NCBI RefSeq assembly: GCF_003574735.1
Contig: NZ_QORW01000001.1
Location: 124,001 to 188,000, forward strand
DNA from: Dongia deserti
GTDB taxonomy: Bacteria; Pseudomonadota; Alphaproteobacteria; Dongiales; Dongiaceae
Direction: 5' to 3'
Length of the DNA: 64,000 nucleotides
Of this stretch, positions 32,003 through 39,802 are shown piece by piece; the stretch's first letter is position 1, and each line of letters starts with the position of its first letter. A program made the translations under genes and the position numbers. The notes under the pieces are model-generated. The model was not told the DNA's origin. It did not search any database and saw only the letters and a list, made by a program, of their open reading frames with translations.

Positions 32003-33307
32003 ATGCCTCCAGACATCATTGATCGGCTGATCGCCGGGACCTATCCGGACCCGGATGGCGGGCCCCCGCTCCGCGTGCAGACCCGGGCGGTGACCCTTGG
32101 CCGATCTTTGGCCGGCGCCGAGGCAGAGCTCATCCGGCCATTGGCGCTCGGTCGGCGCTTGGCCGTGGTCAGCGATCCGACGACGCATGCCGTCCTTGGC
32201 GCGCGCGTCGAGAGCGCCCTGAAGAGCCTCGGCAAGGTAGAGAGCGTCGTGCTGCCAAACCGTCCGCATGCGGACACCGAGACCGTCGCGCGGATCTGCG
32301 CCGCGACGCGATCCGCGGATGCGCTGATCGCCGTCGGCTCCGGAACGATCAATGACCTGTGCAAGTATGCCAGCGCGTGCGATCGCAAACCCTATGCGGT
32401 GTTCGCCACTGCGCCGTCTATGAATGGCTATACTTCGCTGAATGCTGCCATAACGGTCGACGGATTGAAAAAGTCATTGCCTGCGCAGGCGCCGGTCGGC
32501 GCGTTCTTTGACCTTTCGATCCTCGCCGCGGCACCGGTCCGGATGATCCGCTCGGGCCTCGGCGACAGTCTCTGCCGCTCCACCGCTCAGACCGATTGGC
32601 TGCTCGCGCACCTGTTGTTCGACCAGCCCTATCGCACCATGCCGTTCGCCCTGCTCGCCGATGACGAGCCGGAGCTGTTCGCGTCCGCCGGGGCGCCGAT
32701 GAAAGGCGATCTCGAGGCGATGGAGAAGCTGGTGCGCACGCTGCTCCTGTCCGGTTTTGGAACGGCGATCTGCGGCACGTCGCTGCCCGCGAGCCAAGGC
32801 GAACATCTCATCAGCCATTACGGCGACATGCTGCAAGAGCCCGGCCGTCCCTTCTCGCTTCATGGCGAGCAGATTGGCGTCACCACCCTGACCATGGCCC
32901 GCCTGCAGGGCCGGATGCTGGATGGCCCGCCGCCAGTCGTCTCGGCCGACCACAGCTCCGAAGAGGACTTCATCGGCCTGTTTGGGGCGACGCTTGGGCG
33001 TTCCTGCTGGAAAGAATTCAGACTGAAACGCCTCACTGCGGAGATCGCCGAAGCCGTCAACCAGCGGATTGCCTCCCAATGGGAAGAGATACGCAACACG
33101 CTGGCTGCTAGTTTCGTGCGCGCCGAGGTGCTCGAAAGAGTGTTGAGAGAGGCGATTGCACCCCGTGCACCGGAAGATCTCGGCTGGTCGCGCGCTTCAT
33201 ACAGCGAGGCGGTGCGCCATGCGCGAAAGATCCGCAATCGCTACACGTTCCTGGATTTCGCGGCTGATGCGGGAATCCTGGAGAGCGCCATTCCCGAGAT
33301 CGCGTAG
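32003..33307 (+). CDS. sn-glycerol-1-phosphate-dehydrogenase-like (EgsA/AraM-type) oxidoreductase
   Basis: Iron-containing-alcohol-dehydrogenase fold, 434 aa. NAD-binding elements include LIAVGSGTINDLCKYAS and FATAPSMNGYTS. Metal-ligand regions are GLGDSLCRSTAQTDW, SQGEHLISHYGDM and LHGEQIGVTT, the Asp/His/His layout of glycerol-1-phosphate and dehydroquinate-synthase-like enzymes. In a bacterium the likely role is polyol- or sugar-phosphate oxidation rather than archaeal lipid synthesis. ATG at 32003 with AGGA about 9 nt upstream. Last intact gene of the operon. Confidence 0.88.
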   Translation: MPPDIIDRLIAGTYPDPDGGPPLRVQTRAVTLGRSLAGAEAELIRPLALGRRLAVVSDPTTHAVLGARVESALKSLGKVESVVLPNRPHADTETVARICAATRSADALIAVGSGTINDLCKYASACDRKPYAVFATAPSMNGYTSLNAAITVDGLKKSLPAQAPVGAFFDLSILAAAPVRMIRSGLGDSLCRSTAQTDWLLAHLLFDQPYRTMPFALLADDEPELFASAGAPMKGDLEAMEKLVRTLLLSGFGTAICGTSLPASQGEHLISHYGDMLQEPGRPFSLHGEQIGVTTLTMARLQGRMLDGPPPVVSADHSSEEDFIGLFGATLGRSCWKEFRLKRLTAEIAEAVNQRIASQWEEIRNTLAASFVRAEVLERVLREAIAPRAPEDLGWSRASYSEAVRHARKIRNRYTFLDFAADAGILESAIPEIA

Positions 33308-33319
33308 CCGAATAGGCGC

Positions 33320-33440
33320 ACACGATCGCGGATTCGCGCGCCACCGATGTCACTGCCCTGGAGCTCCGCATCGCGCGGGCATATGGACATCGTGCTGGTC
33401 GATGCGATCTGCAGCGCCAGCATTGCGACCAGCTCTGGAC
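33320..33440 (+). pseudogene. Degraded partial copy of the PLP dehydratase gene
   Basis: Beginning at 33320 the sequence matches 27811 onward of the dehydratase gene: an identical 17-nt start (ACACGATCGCGGATTCG), then CGCGCCACCGATGTC and ATCGTGCTGGTCGA in the same order and spacing. A 2-nt deletion after ATTCG and a 3-nt gap before ATCGTG break the frame. Similarity fades by about 33440. It lies directly after the carbohydrate operon, so the dehydratase 3' half and the operon are bracketed by a direct repeat about 5.5 kb apart. Confidence 0.75.
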
Positions 33441-33444
33441 GCCT

Positions 33445-33493
33445 ACCCCTCATAGCCCGCTACGGCGGGATGATGGCCCGCTCACGAGGGGGT
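33445..33493 (+). terminator. Possible terminator/structured element after the carbohydrate operon
   Basis: Nested dyads: outer ACCCCTC (33445-33451) against GAGGGGGT (33486-33493), inner CCCGC-TACG-GCGGG (33456-33469). No U-tract follows. It could end transcription of the operon with Rho help. Confidence 0.3.
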
Positions 33494-33572
33494 TGATGCG
33501 CCCCGCCACGGAACCTCGAAGCTGCTCCACTTGTTCGGAGTAATTGAGGTCTCTCTTGGGTTGAATTGTGCC

Positions 33573-34757
33573 ATGGCCACCAGGCGTCGTCCTTTGATAA
33601 ACCTGCTCGGGTTCGAGATCCGCTTCGATCTAACCTGGCTCATCCTCGTTGCCCTCATCGTCTGGACGCTGGGAGCGGGCTATTTCCCAGTGGTCCTGGC
33701 CGACCTCTCGACGGGCACTTACATCTGGATGGCAATGTTCGGTGCGTTCGGTTTGTTCGCATCCATCATCCTGCACGAGTTGTCCCATTCGGTAGTCGGG
33801 CGGCGGCTCGGCATGCGGATCAAAGGCATTCGCCTGTTCGTGTTCGGCGGCGCAGCCGAGATGACCGAGGAGCCGCCAACGCCACGCATCGAAGCACTCA
33901 TGGTGATCGCAGGGCCGGCGATGAGCGTTGCACTTGCCATCCTCTGCTTTGCTGCAGCCACGCTGCTCGCGGGCTTCAACACGCCACAGCCGGTGGCGAT
34001 CGTGCTCGGCTACCTGGCGATGGCAAACGCGATCCTCGCGGCGTTCAACATGGTTCCTGCCTATCCGCTGGATGGCGGACGCTTGCTGCGCGCGGCCTTG
34101 TGGGCGTGGCGCGGAGACCTGATATGGGCCACGCGGGTGGCATCGCTGATAGGCGGCGCCTTCGGGCTTGTGCTGATCGTGCTGGGTATTGTGAGCGCGC
34201 TCTACGGCAACCTGATTGGAGGCATGTGGTGGTTCCTGATCGGTCTGTTCGTGCGGGCAGCGGCCAGTTCCTCCTACCGTCAGGTGCTTGCGCAGAGGAT
34301 ATTGGCCGATGTTTCGGTGCGGCGGCTCATGCGCCCGGATCCCGTCCGCGTAACGCCCGACATCTCGGTCCAGCAGCTGACGGAGGACATTCTGCTCGCG
34401 CACTCGCTGAAGGAGGTACCGGTCGTGCGAGGCGACGACCTCACCGGCGTGGTCGGTGTGGCGGATGTCAAGGCCATGGCTGCATCCGAGCGCTCCAACC
34501 GTCTTGTCGGCGACATTATGCGGCCGGCTGGCGATCGCACGATCGCGATCGATGCGCGCGCGGACGAAGCGCTCGCACAGATGCAGCGGACGACGGGCGG
34601 GCGATTGTTCGTGGTCACGGATGGCCGGCTGGTCGGCGTGCTTTCGTTGCGCGACCTGTTGCAGCACCTCAGCATCCGGTCGGACCTGCAGAGCGACATG
34701 AAAGACGTCCCTTCCCGCCATTCCTTCCGTGGTCCTGCGGACGCGAGTGCCGCATAG
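33573..34757 (+). CDS. Site-2 protease family (M50) membrane metalloprotease with CBS domains
   Basis: Intramembrane zinc protease, about 394 aa. The zinc motif is ILHELSHSVVG (HExxH) in an early membrane helix; the third ligand Asp is in YPLDGGRLLRA. About six hydrophobic segments are followed from roughly residue 245 by two CBS domains (MRPDPVRVTPDISVQQL and IMRPAGDRTIAIDARADEAL). This is the SpoIVFB-like M50B architecture, with CBS domains probably sensing adenine nucleotides. ATG at 33573 is chosen; a TTG at 33531 would add 14 residues. No obvious substrate gene adjoins. Confidence 0.92.
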   Translation: MATRRRPLINLLGFEIRFDLTWLILVALIVWTLGAGYFPVVLADLSTGTYIWMAMFGAFGLFASIILHELSHSVVGRRLGMRIKGIRLFVFGGAAEMTEEPPTPRIEALMVIAGPAMSVALAILCFAAATLLAGFNTPQPVAIVLGYLAMANAILAAFNMVPAYPLDGGRLLRAALWAWRGDLIWATRVASLIGGAFGLVLIVLGIVSALYGNLIGGMWWFLIGLFVRAAASSSYRQVLAQRILADVSVRRLMRPDPVRVTPDISVQQLTEDILLAHSLKEVPVVRGDDLTGVVGVADVKAMAASERSNRLVGDIMRPAGDRTIAIDARADEALAQMQRTTGGRLFVVTDGRLVGVLSLRDLLQHLSIRSDLQSDMKDVPSRHSFRGPADASAA

Positions 34758-34836
34758 TTGCGATGTTCCTCCAGGGACGGCACTGGGGCGCCTTCCCCCA
34801 TAGGACAGCGGCAGGTCTGAGGCTGCTGGCGGCTGG

Positions 34837-35286
34837 CTAAGCTGCTGGGTGAGGCGGTTCGACCGCCCACGGATCGGGTCCTGGATCGCCGCCGGCCGCA
34901 GCAATCTTCAGACGATCGAGGAAGTGCGGCCAGCCGATCGCGTGCCTCGCTGCTTCCGCCGGCGATAGTCCCGAATGCTCCAGCTCGAGCATCGTGCCGC
35001 CCTCGACCGGCTTGAAATGGACGGCCAGCCGCGTCGCGCCCGGAGGCATCACTTCGTTTCCAGCCTGACCCCAGGAAATCTCGACATAGCTGGGACGATC
35101 CACGGCCAGGAACTCGCCACGGATGAGTACGCCATTGATGTCGACGGAGAACACACCGCCGCGCACCGCCTCCAGGCGCGCATAGTCGCCCATCCAGCGC
35201 ACCAGGAGCTCCGGCTTAACGAAATGGTCGAAGACCGCTTCGGGCTCGGCTTCGATGTAGAGCGAGGTGCGAAACGTCTCCGTCAT
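34837..35286 (-). CDS. SRPBCC (AHSA1-like) domain protein
   Basis: START/Bet v1-like fold, 149 aa, with the AHSA1-type pattern of an N-terminal EAVFDHFVKPELLVRWMG helix pair and LELEHSGLSPAEAARHAIGW near the C-terminus. Its ATG overlaps the stop of the ArsR-family gene by 4 nt. ArsR plus AHSA1-domain pairs are very common; the SRPBCC protein is thought to bind a small hydrophobic ligand, but the ligand is unknown. Confidence 0.88.
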   Translation of the reverse strand: MTETFRTSLYIEAEPEAVFDHFVKPELLVRWMGDYARLEAVRGGVFSVDINGVLIRGEFLAVDRPSYVEISWGQAGNEVMPPGATRLAVHFKPVEGGTMLELEHSGLSPAEAARHAIGWPHFLDRLKIAAAGGDPGPDPWAVEPPHPAA

Positions 35287-35585
35287 TTCCGCTCCACGCT
35301 GCGCTTCAGTTTCTGAAGGTGATCGCTCCAGAAGCCGGCCACGAATTCCTCGATCGGCCGAAATCCGTCCGGCCGGACGGCGTAGATGTGCCGGGTCCCC
35401 TCGCGACGCGCCTCAACCAGCCCGGCATCCTCCAGCACTTTCAGGTGCTGGCTGACCGCCTGCTGGCTCACGTCGACCTGGTCCGCCAGTTCGCCGACCG
35501 AAAGCGCACCCCGGTCCCGGAGCAGGGCCAGGAGCTCACGCCGGCGCGGCTCGACGATGGCCTTCAATGCAGCTTGAGGATTCAT
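35283..35585 (-). CDS. ArsR-family winged-helix regulator
   Basis: Regulator of 100 aa. The winged helix is PRRRELLALLRDRGALSVGELADQ with recognition helix VSQQAVSQHLKVLEDAGLV. It has no metal-binding cysteines, so it is not a classical metal sensor. ATG at 35585 (MNPQAALKAI). It is divergent from the GST gene and co-operonic with the SRPBCC gene. Two strong dyads lie in the divergent promoter region. Confidence 0.92.
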   Translation of the reverse strand: MNPQAALKAIVEPRRRELLALLRDRGALSVGELADQVDVSQQAVSQHLKVLEDAGLVEARREGTRHIYAVRPDGFRPIEEFVAGFWSDHLQKLKRSVERK

Positions 35586-35596
35586 GCCTCGCTTCC

Positions 35597-35656
35597 ACAA
35601 GTGGTCACTTGTAAATGGCCGAAACCTATGCTACTTCACAAGCATTCACTTGTGAA
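35597..35656. promoter_or_regulatory. Twin operator for the ArsR-type regulator
   Basis: Two inverted repeats sharing the half-site ACTTGT lie between the divergent arsR-like and GST genes. The first has arms ACAAGTG/CACTTGT with a 2-nt centre (35597-35612); the second has arms TTCACAAG/CTTGTGAA with a 6-nt centre (35635-35656). The spacing and shared half-sites fit an autoregulated operator that also controls the GST. Confidence 0.65.
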
Positions 35657-35702
35657 TAGACATGAAGCGGCGCTCGCCCGGGTCCGTCGACGGAGGGGAA
35701 AG

Positions 35703-36311
35703 ATGAAGCTCTACATGCATCCGTTTTCTCAGCATTGCCGTCGCGTGCTGATGCTCTGCCGGGAACTCGGCCTGAAGATCGATCGCATTGTCGTCGCCCT
35801 GGATCGGGGCGAGCACAAGACGGAAGACTTTCTCCGGTTGAGCAGAACAGGCCTCATCCCGGTCTTGGCGGATGGCGATCTCAGGCTCGCCGAGTCGCAC
35901 GCGATCATGAGGTATTTGTCGGCGGTGTCGGGCGATCGCGCATTCTATCCTGCCGATGTGAAGGCACGCGCAGTTGTCGACATGTGGCTCGACTGGAACC
36001 ACACGCGGCTGAACCCACCCATTCAGACGATCGCGATCCAGCAGATCGTCATGAAAGACAAGGCCGACCAGTCCATCATCGCGAGCGCCCACACTCAGGC
36101 TCAAGACGCGCTCGCGATCCTCGATCGCGCTCTGAACTCAAGAGACAGCATCGGAGGTGCAGTAACGCTCGCCGACCTTTCGATCGCCAGCACGCTCGCG
36201 CTCTATGAGCTGGTTGGCGGCAGTCCATCGCATCACTCAGCAGTTTCCGCCTGGTTCGAGGGACTCAAACGCCGGCCGAGCTTTCATGAGACCGCGCCCA
36301 GGATGGCATGA
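35703..36311 (+). CDS. Glutathione S-transferase family protein
   Basis: Cytosolic GST, 202 aa. The thioredoxin-like N-terminus begins MKLYMHPFSQHCRRVLMLCRE and has the conserved cis-Pro loop TGLIPVLADG and the Glu-Ser glutathione site LAESHAIMRYL; a helical C-terminal domain follows. ATG at 35703 has GGAGGGG upstream. Divergent from the ArsR/SRPBCC pair, and probably repressed by that ArsR protein. Substrate unknown. Confidence 0.92.
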   Translation: MKLYMHPFSQHCRRVLMLCRELGLKIDRIVVALDRGEHKTEDFLRLSRTGLIPVLADGDLRLAESHAIMRYLSAVSGDRAFYPADVKARAVVDMWLDWNHTRLNPPIQTIAIQQIVMKDKADQSIIASAHTQAQDALAILDRALNSRDSIGGAVTLADLSIASTLALYELVGGSPSHHSAVSAWFEGLKRRPSFHETAPRMA

Positions 36312-36325
36312 TGCGGCCCGGCGCT

Positions 36326-36979
36326 TTATCCGCGCCGATCTGTGTCCAAGGGCGGCACTGAGGCGCCTTTCCCATGAGGTCGCGGCAGGCTTGAGCCGTC
36401 CGGCGATTGCTCACCTTCTTCGCGGCCGACGCGGTGGGCGAGCCATCGTATGCTACGGGCGAGTGTGAAACCGTAGGCGGCCGCACCCATATTGGCGCCG
36501 ACCAGGAACACGATCGCGTCTACCGCGGTGATGGAGGCGGTGAACAGGGCTGCACCCGCCGCGCCGAGATAATACGGCGCTTCCTTCGCCAACTCGGTCG
36601 CCATGAATCCGACATGCGCGGCGATGCGGCGCCAGCGCGCGTTCCACGTCCAACGCGCCACGAGATCGTGCGCGATCTTGGAGAGGATGTTGGCGCTCGC
36701 GCCCGTGCGCCGCAGCAACTCCCAGTTCGCGAGCATCATTGCCCACAGGCCGGCACCCCATACCAGATAGGTGGCGAGCAACAGCGCGAGCGCCTCCCAA
36801 TGGCTGATGCTGCCGAGCAGTCCCGATGCCACAACCAGGAGGCCGGCGCCGGTCGCCACGATTTCCAGCGCATAGGCGGTGACGATCGACGCTGCAATGG
36901 TGGCGAGCCAAGTGCGCCCGCGGCCAAATCGGGAAACGCCCTGCAGGCCAGACAGTGCATTCTTCCCGCTCATGAACAT
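36326..36979 (-). CDS. Hypothetical polytopic membrane protein
   Basis: Protein of about 217 aa with three to four hydrophobic stretches: about residues 20-60, 68-85 and 135-175. A charged, Pro/Gly-rich tail follows. ATG at 36979 (or 36973) is used; longer N-terminal extensions read as GC-rich non-coding residues and would cross the operator region. It is divergent from the TetR-family gene with shared repeat operators, so it is a likely regulatory target of that protein. No family recognised. Confidence 0.65.
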   Translation of the reverse strand: MFMSGKNALSGLQGVSRFGRGRTWLATIAASIVTAYALEIVATGAGLLVVASGLLGSISHWEALALLLATYLVWGAGLWAMMLANWELLRRTGASANILSKIAHDLVARWTWNARWRRIAAHVGFMATELAKEAPYYLGAAGAALFTASITAVDAIVFLVGANMGAAAYGFTLARSIRWLAHRVGREEGEQSPDGSSLPRPHGKGASVPPLDTDRRG

Positions 36980-36988
36980 CTCTATATG

Positions 36989-37066
36989 ATACGTACGTAC
37001 GGTATGTACGCAACGTAATCCTGCCCTTGCCGGAGTCAAGCAAATTACGTACATACGGTACGCACT
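36989..37066. promoter_or_regulatory. Divergent promoter region with repeated TACGTAC-type operators
   Basis: Two related copies: TACGTACGTACGGTATGTAC at about 36990-37009 and TTACGTACATACGGTACGCA at about 37045-37064. Each is partly palindromic. The region is conspicuously rich in GTAC/ACGTA compared with its surroundings. Placement between a TetR-family gene and a membrane-protein gene suggests TetR binding sites. Confidence 0.6.
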
Positions 37067-37152
37067 GAACTGAGGAGGGTCACATTCCGACCAAACAGAA
37101 GCGGGAGCGCTCGACGCTTCCCAAGGACGAGGCTCGCAAGCGGTATGCCCGG

Positions 37153-37821
37153 ATGGGCAGCCTCGTCGCCCTCGAGCAAATCCAAAAGGACTCGCAGCTC
37201 CTGGGCGAAGGGGCGCTCGCGGTCGGGCCATTTGCGCGGCTAGATGCCGAGACCGTTGCGGCCCATGACGGCAAGACGCGCGGGGCCATCACCAATCTGT
37301 TCGGCAGCCAAGCCGCCTTCCAGGCCGCGGCGATGGCGCTGGCGCTCGATGCGCACGAATGGGTGGAGCGGATTGAGCTACCCGCGCCGCAGGATTTCAG
37401 CGACGCGGAAGACTGGGTCGATGCTCTTCTGACAGGAGAGTCGGCGCGCGGACCGGCCCATGGCGCAAAGCCGGCTGCCGAGCACGGGCTGGTGTGGGCC
37501 TTGTGGCTGAGCGCCGTGCCGTACGGCATCTGGAGCGAGGAGATCGCCAAGCCCAGTGTGGCGGAGTATGTCCAGACGGTACACAAGCTGGAGCAGGCGA
37601 TCCTGGGCGCACTCGATCATTTCGAACTCACAGTGCAGCCCGGCGCGTCAATCAACGATCTCGCCTGCGCCATCGTCAGCTTGACCGAGGGTGCGTGGCT
37701 CAATCAGTGCCTGAGCAGGCGCCATCCCTGCGACAAGGCGCAGCCGATCGCCACCATTCTGCGCCGCGGCGGCCGCATGCTGTGGCGCGGCGCGGTGATG
37801 CCGCGCAAACCTGCTAAATGA
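37153..37821 (+). CDS. TetR-family-like transcriptional regulator
   Basis: Protein of 222 aa from the first ATG. The N-terminal helix-turn-helix reads LDAETVAAHDGKTRGAITNLFGSQAAF, equivalent to the TetR recognition helix with its aromatic/phenylalanine end. The ligand domain is helical. There is no ribosome-binding site before ATG 37153. In-frame coding continues upstream to an ATT at 37084 that has AGGAGGG 4 nt before it, so the true start may be 37084 (23 extra residues, PTKQKRERSTLPKDEARKR). The final 8 bp overlap the convergent nudK gene. Confidence 0.75.
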   Translation: MGSLVALEQIQKDSQLLGEGALAVGPFARLDAETVAAHDGKTRGAITNLFGSQAAFQAAAMALALDAHEWVERIELPAPQDFSDAEDWVDALLTGESARGPAHGAKPAAEHGLVWALWLSAVPYGIWSEEIAKPSVAEYVQTVHKLEQAILGALDHFELTVQPGASINDLACAIVSLTEGAWLNQCLSRRHPCDKAQPIATILRRGGRMLWRGAVMPRKPAK

Positions 37822-38434
37822 TCTCTTTCAGCCTGGCGTGATAGATGAGGATGATGGTCTTGGCATCGATGATCTCGCCGCGGTCGATCATCGCCAGCGC
37901 GTCCTGCAGGGTCACTTCGACGACTTCGATGTCCTCGCCCTCACCGAGATGGCCGCCGCCTGCGCCGACCCGGTCGGCCGGCGTGTATTCGGCGGTGAAG
38001 AAATGCAGCTGCTCGGTGACCGCGCCGGGGCTCATATAGCAGGATAGCACTTCCTTCACGTCCTTGATGCGATAGCCGGTCTCCTCCTCCGCTTCGCGGC
38101 GGACGGCGGTCGTGGGATCATCGTCATCCAGCAGCCCGGCGGGCAGCTCAAGCAGCATGCCGTCCGGATGGCCGCTCACGAAGGCCGGCAGGCGGAATTG
38201 CCGCGTGAGCAGGATGGTGCCGCGCTCCTTGTCGTGGAGCAGGATGACCGCGCCATTGCCCCGGTCATAAGCTTCGCGCGCCTGCCGCTGTTCCGTTCCG
38301 TCACGGCGGCGGTACATATAGGTGTATTTGCGCAGCACGTACCAATTGTCGCTGAGCACATCGACATGCTCGATCCGCACGCGGTCGGAGCCGGGCAGGT
38401 TTTCCATCACGCTTTGAACTTTCTTCTTAGGCAT
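37814..38434 (-). CDS. nudK: NUDIX hydrolase, NudK-like (GDP-mannose/ADP-ribose pyrophosphatase family)
   Basis: Nucleoside-diphosphate-sugar pyrophosphatase, 206 aa. The Nudix box is AGLLDDDDPTTAVRREAEEE followed by TGY, with the REAEEE metal site. Upstream RQFRLPAF and LELPAG and the loop MSPGAVTEQLHFF are typical of the GDP-mannose/ADP-sugar subgroup. It overlaps the upstream methyltransferase gene by 8 nt, so it is the last gene of a minus-strand operon. Substrate preference is not proven by sequence. Confidence 0.85.
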   Translation of the reverse strand: MPKKKVQSVMENLPGSDRVRIEHVDVLSDNWYVLRKYTYMYRRRDGTEQRQAREAYDRGNGAVILLHDKERGTILLTRQFRLPAFVSGHPDGMLLELPAGLLDDDDPTTAVRREAEEETGYRIKDVKEVLSCYMSPGAVTEQLHFFTAEYTPADRVGAGGGHLGEGEDIEVVEVTLQDALAMIDRGEIIDAKTIILIYHARLKEII

Positions 38435-39128
38435 CAGGCAAATCGCTCAACCGCCATAGTGCCAAGCTCTTGTCCGCATACGCGCCATCGGCTTCGGTGC
38501 AGCGCTCATTGATGATCTCGACTGGCGCGGGCCAGTTCAGCGGCGCGATCGCGAAATTGAGGGGCCGCCAGTCGGCGTCTTCGATATCCTCGTTGCGCTC
38601 CAGCTGCGGGAAGGTTGTCGTCAGCAGCCAAACGGCACTGGACGCCTTCAGGTTCCTCAACGCGCGCTGAAGCGTCGCAAATGAAAAATGTACCAGGCAA
38701 TCGCGGCTCAAGATGAGATCGCAGCGCGGCAAGGGCTCGCACGTCATATCCGCCAACAAGAAGCTGCGCCGCGCATCGCCCTGATGGCGCCGCTGCAGGG
38801 TTTCGATGATCGAGGGCACGATATCCACGCCGACATAGCGCTCGAGATCGAGATCGAGGCTGGCCATCCAGCGATGATCGCCACACGGCGCATCGAGTAT
38901 GGAACGCACGCCAAGCTCTTTCAACAGACCCGGCAGCCGCTCGCGAATCGCCGCCGTTGCTTCCAGTTCCGACCCCACGCCCGAGACGCTGTTATCCGCG
39001 CCCCACAGATTGGCTTCATGAATGCGCTCGAACCGCTGCGCGAGGTCGAGCCCCTCGAACTCCGCTCGCCGCGCAGCAAAGCGCTGCTGAGCGATGGCGG
39101 GAGGACGATGGTTTGGAGTTTGCGCCAT
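38427..39128 (-). CDS. Class I SAM-dependent methyltransferase
   Basis: Rossmann-type methyltransferase, 233 aa. Motif I reads ILDAPCGDHRWMA, with an acidic strand-2 end YVGVDIV, a motif II-like LLADMTCEPLPRCDLIL, and an unusual CLVHFSF post-II segment. ATG at 39128 is chosen; the longer upstream frame is low-complexity Arg/Ser-rich sequence. Acceptor unknown. It lies between the unknown 216-aa gene (8-nt gap) and nudK (8-nt overlap). Confidence 0.82.
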   Translation of the reverse strand: MAQTPNHRPPAIAQQRFAARRAEFEGLDLAQRFERIHEANLWGADNSVSGVGSELEATAAIRERLPGLLKELGVRSILDAPCGDHRWMASLDLDLERYVGVDIVPSIIETLQRRHQGDARRSFLLADMTCEPLPRCDLILSRDCLVHFSFATLQRALRNLKASSAVWLLTTTFPQLERNEDIEDADWRPLNFAIAPLNWPAPVEIINERCTEADGAYADKSLALWRLSDLPDA

Positions 39129-39136
39129 GACTCCAA

Positions 39137-39787
39137 TTAGAACCAAGCGCGGATGGGATGCCCGCGCTCGCCCCAGAAGACGAACCAGCGTCCTGCCGCT
39201 CGCACGATATCGAGCTGGTCTGCAATTGGGATCGGATCTGGTTCCTTGGACGGCCACAGGCGCGACAGAAGCGATTGTCGCCGCCCGGACCTGGGGGCTC
39301 GACCGGCTTCTGCCGCGTCGGCTGCCGCGAGCAGCGCTCTCCCATAAGCGACCGCTTGCTCGGGAAGCTTGTGAGCCCACGCCTCGTCAATCAGGTCCTT
39401 GCCCAGCACGTTCTGGCAAGTTTCCAGAAATGAGCCACGAAAGCTCGTCTCGTCGGCGCCGTCGTACATCCCTCCATGCGAGTATTCGGGGACGCCATCG
39501 CAGTCCACGAGACGCACGACATAGTAGCCTTCGAACTCGTTGAGCACAGCGGCCATTTCCTCGGGTGTCTTCGCATCTCGTGCCTTGAGAATCCATTGAT
39601 TTGCAGCACTATCGTGTCCCACCCGTGGTGCGCCGATCCGCTCATAGCCCGGGATGCTAACTTCCCGGAACTGCGCGACTTCCGCTTCCGACAACTCCTC
39701 ATCGGCAAAGGAGCGCTCCAGCAGCTCACGCCATTCGCGCTCGTGTCCGGGCTTGGCACAGCCCTCTACGATGAGATCGAGACCCAT
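39137..39787 (-). CDS. Hypothetical cytoplasmic protein
   Basis: Soluble protein of 216 aa, no signal peptide or membrane helix. Recognisable only as acidic and helical, with YYVVRLVDCDGVPEYSHGGMYDG in the middle and an Arg/Ser-rich linker at about 165-185. It lies 15 bp after the polA stop and 8 bp before the methyltransferase, so it may be read from the polA transcript. Function unknown. Confidence 0.72.
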   Translation of the reverse strand: MGLDLIVEGCAKPGHEREWRELLERSFADEELSEAEVAQFREVSIPGYERIGAPRVGHDSAANQWILKARDAKTPEEMAAVLNEFEGYYVVRLVDCDGVPEYSHGGMYDGADETSFRGSFLETCQNVLGKDLIDEAWAHKLPEQAVAYGRALLAAADAAEAGRAPRSGRRQSLLSRLWPSKEPDPIPIADQLDIVRAAGRWFVFWGERGHPIRAWF

Positions 39788-39802
39788 TCAAACGCCTCGC
39801 AT

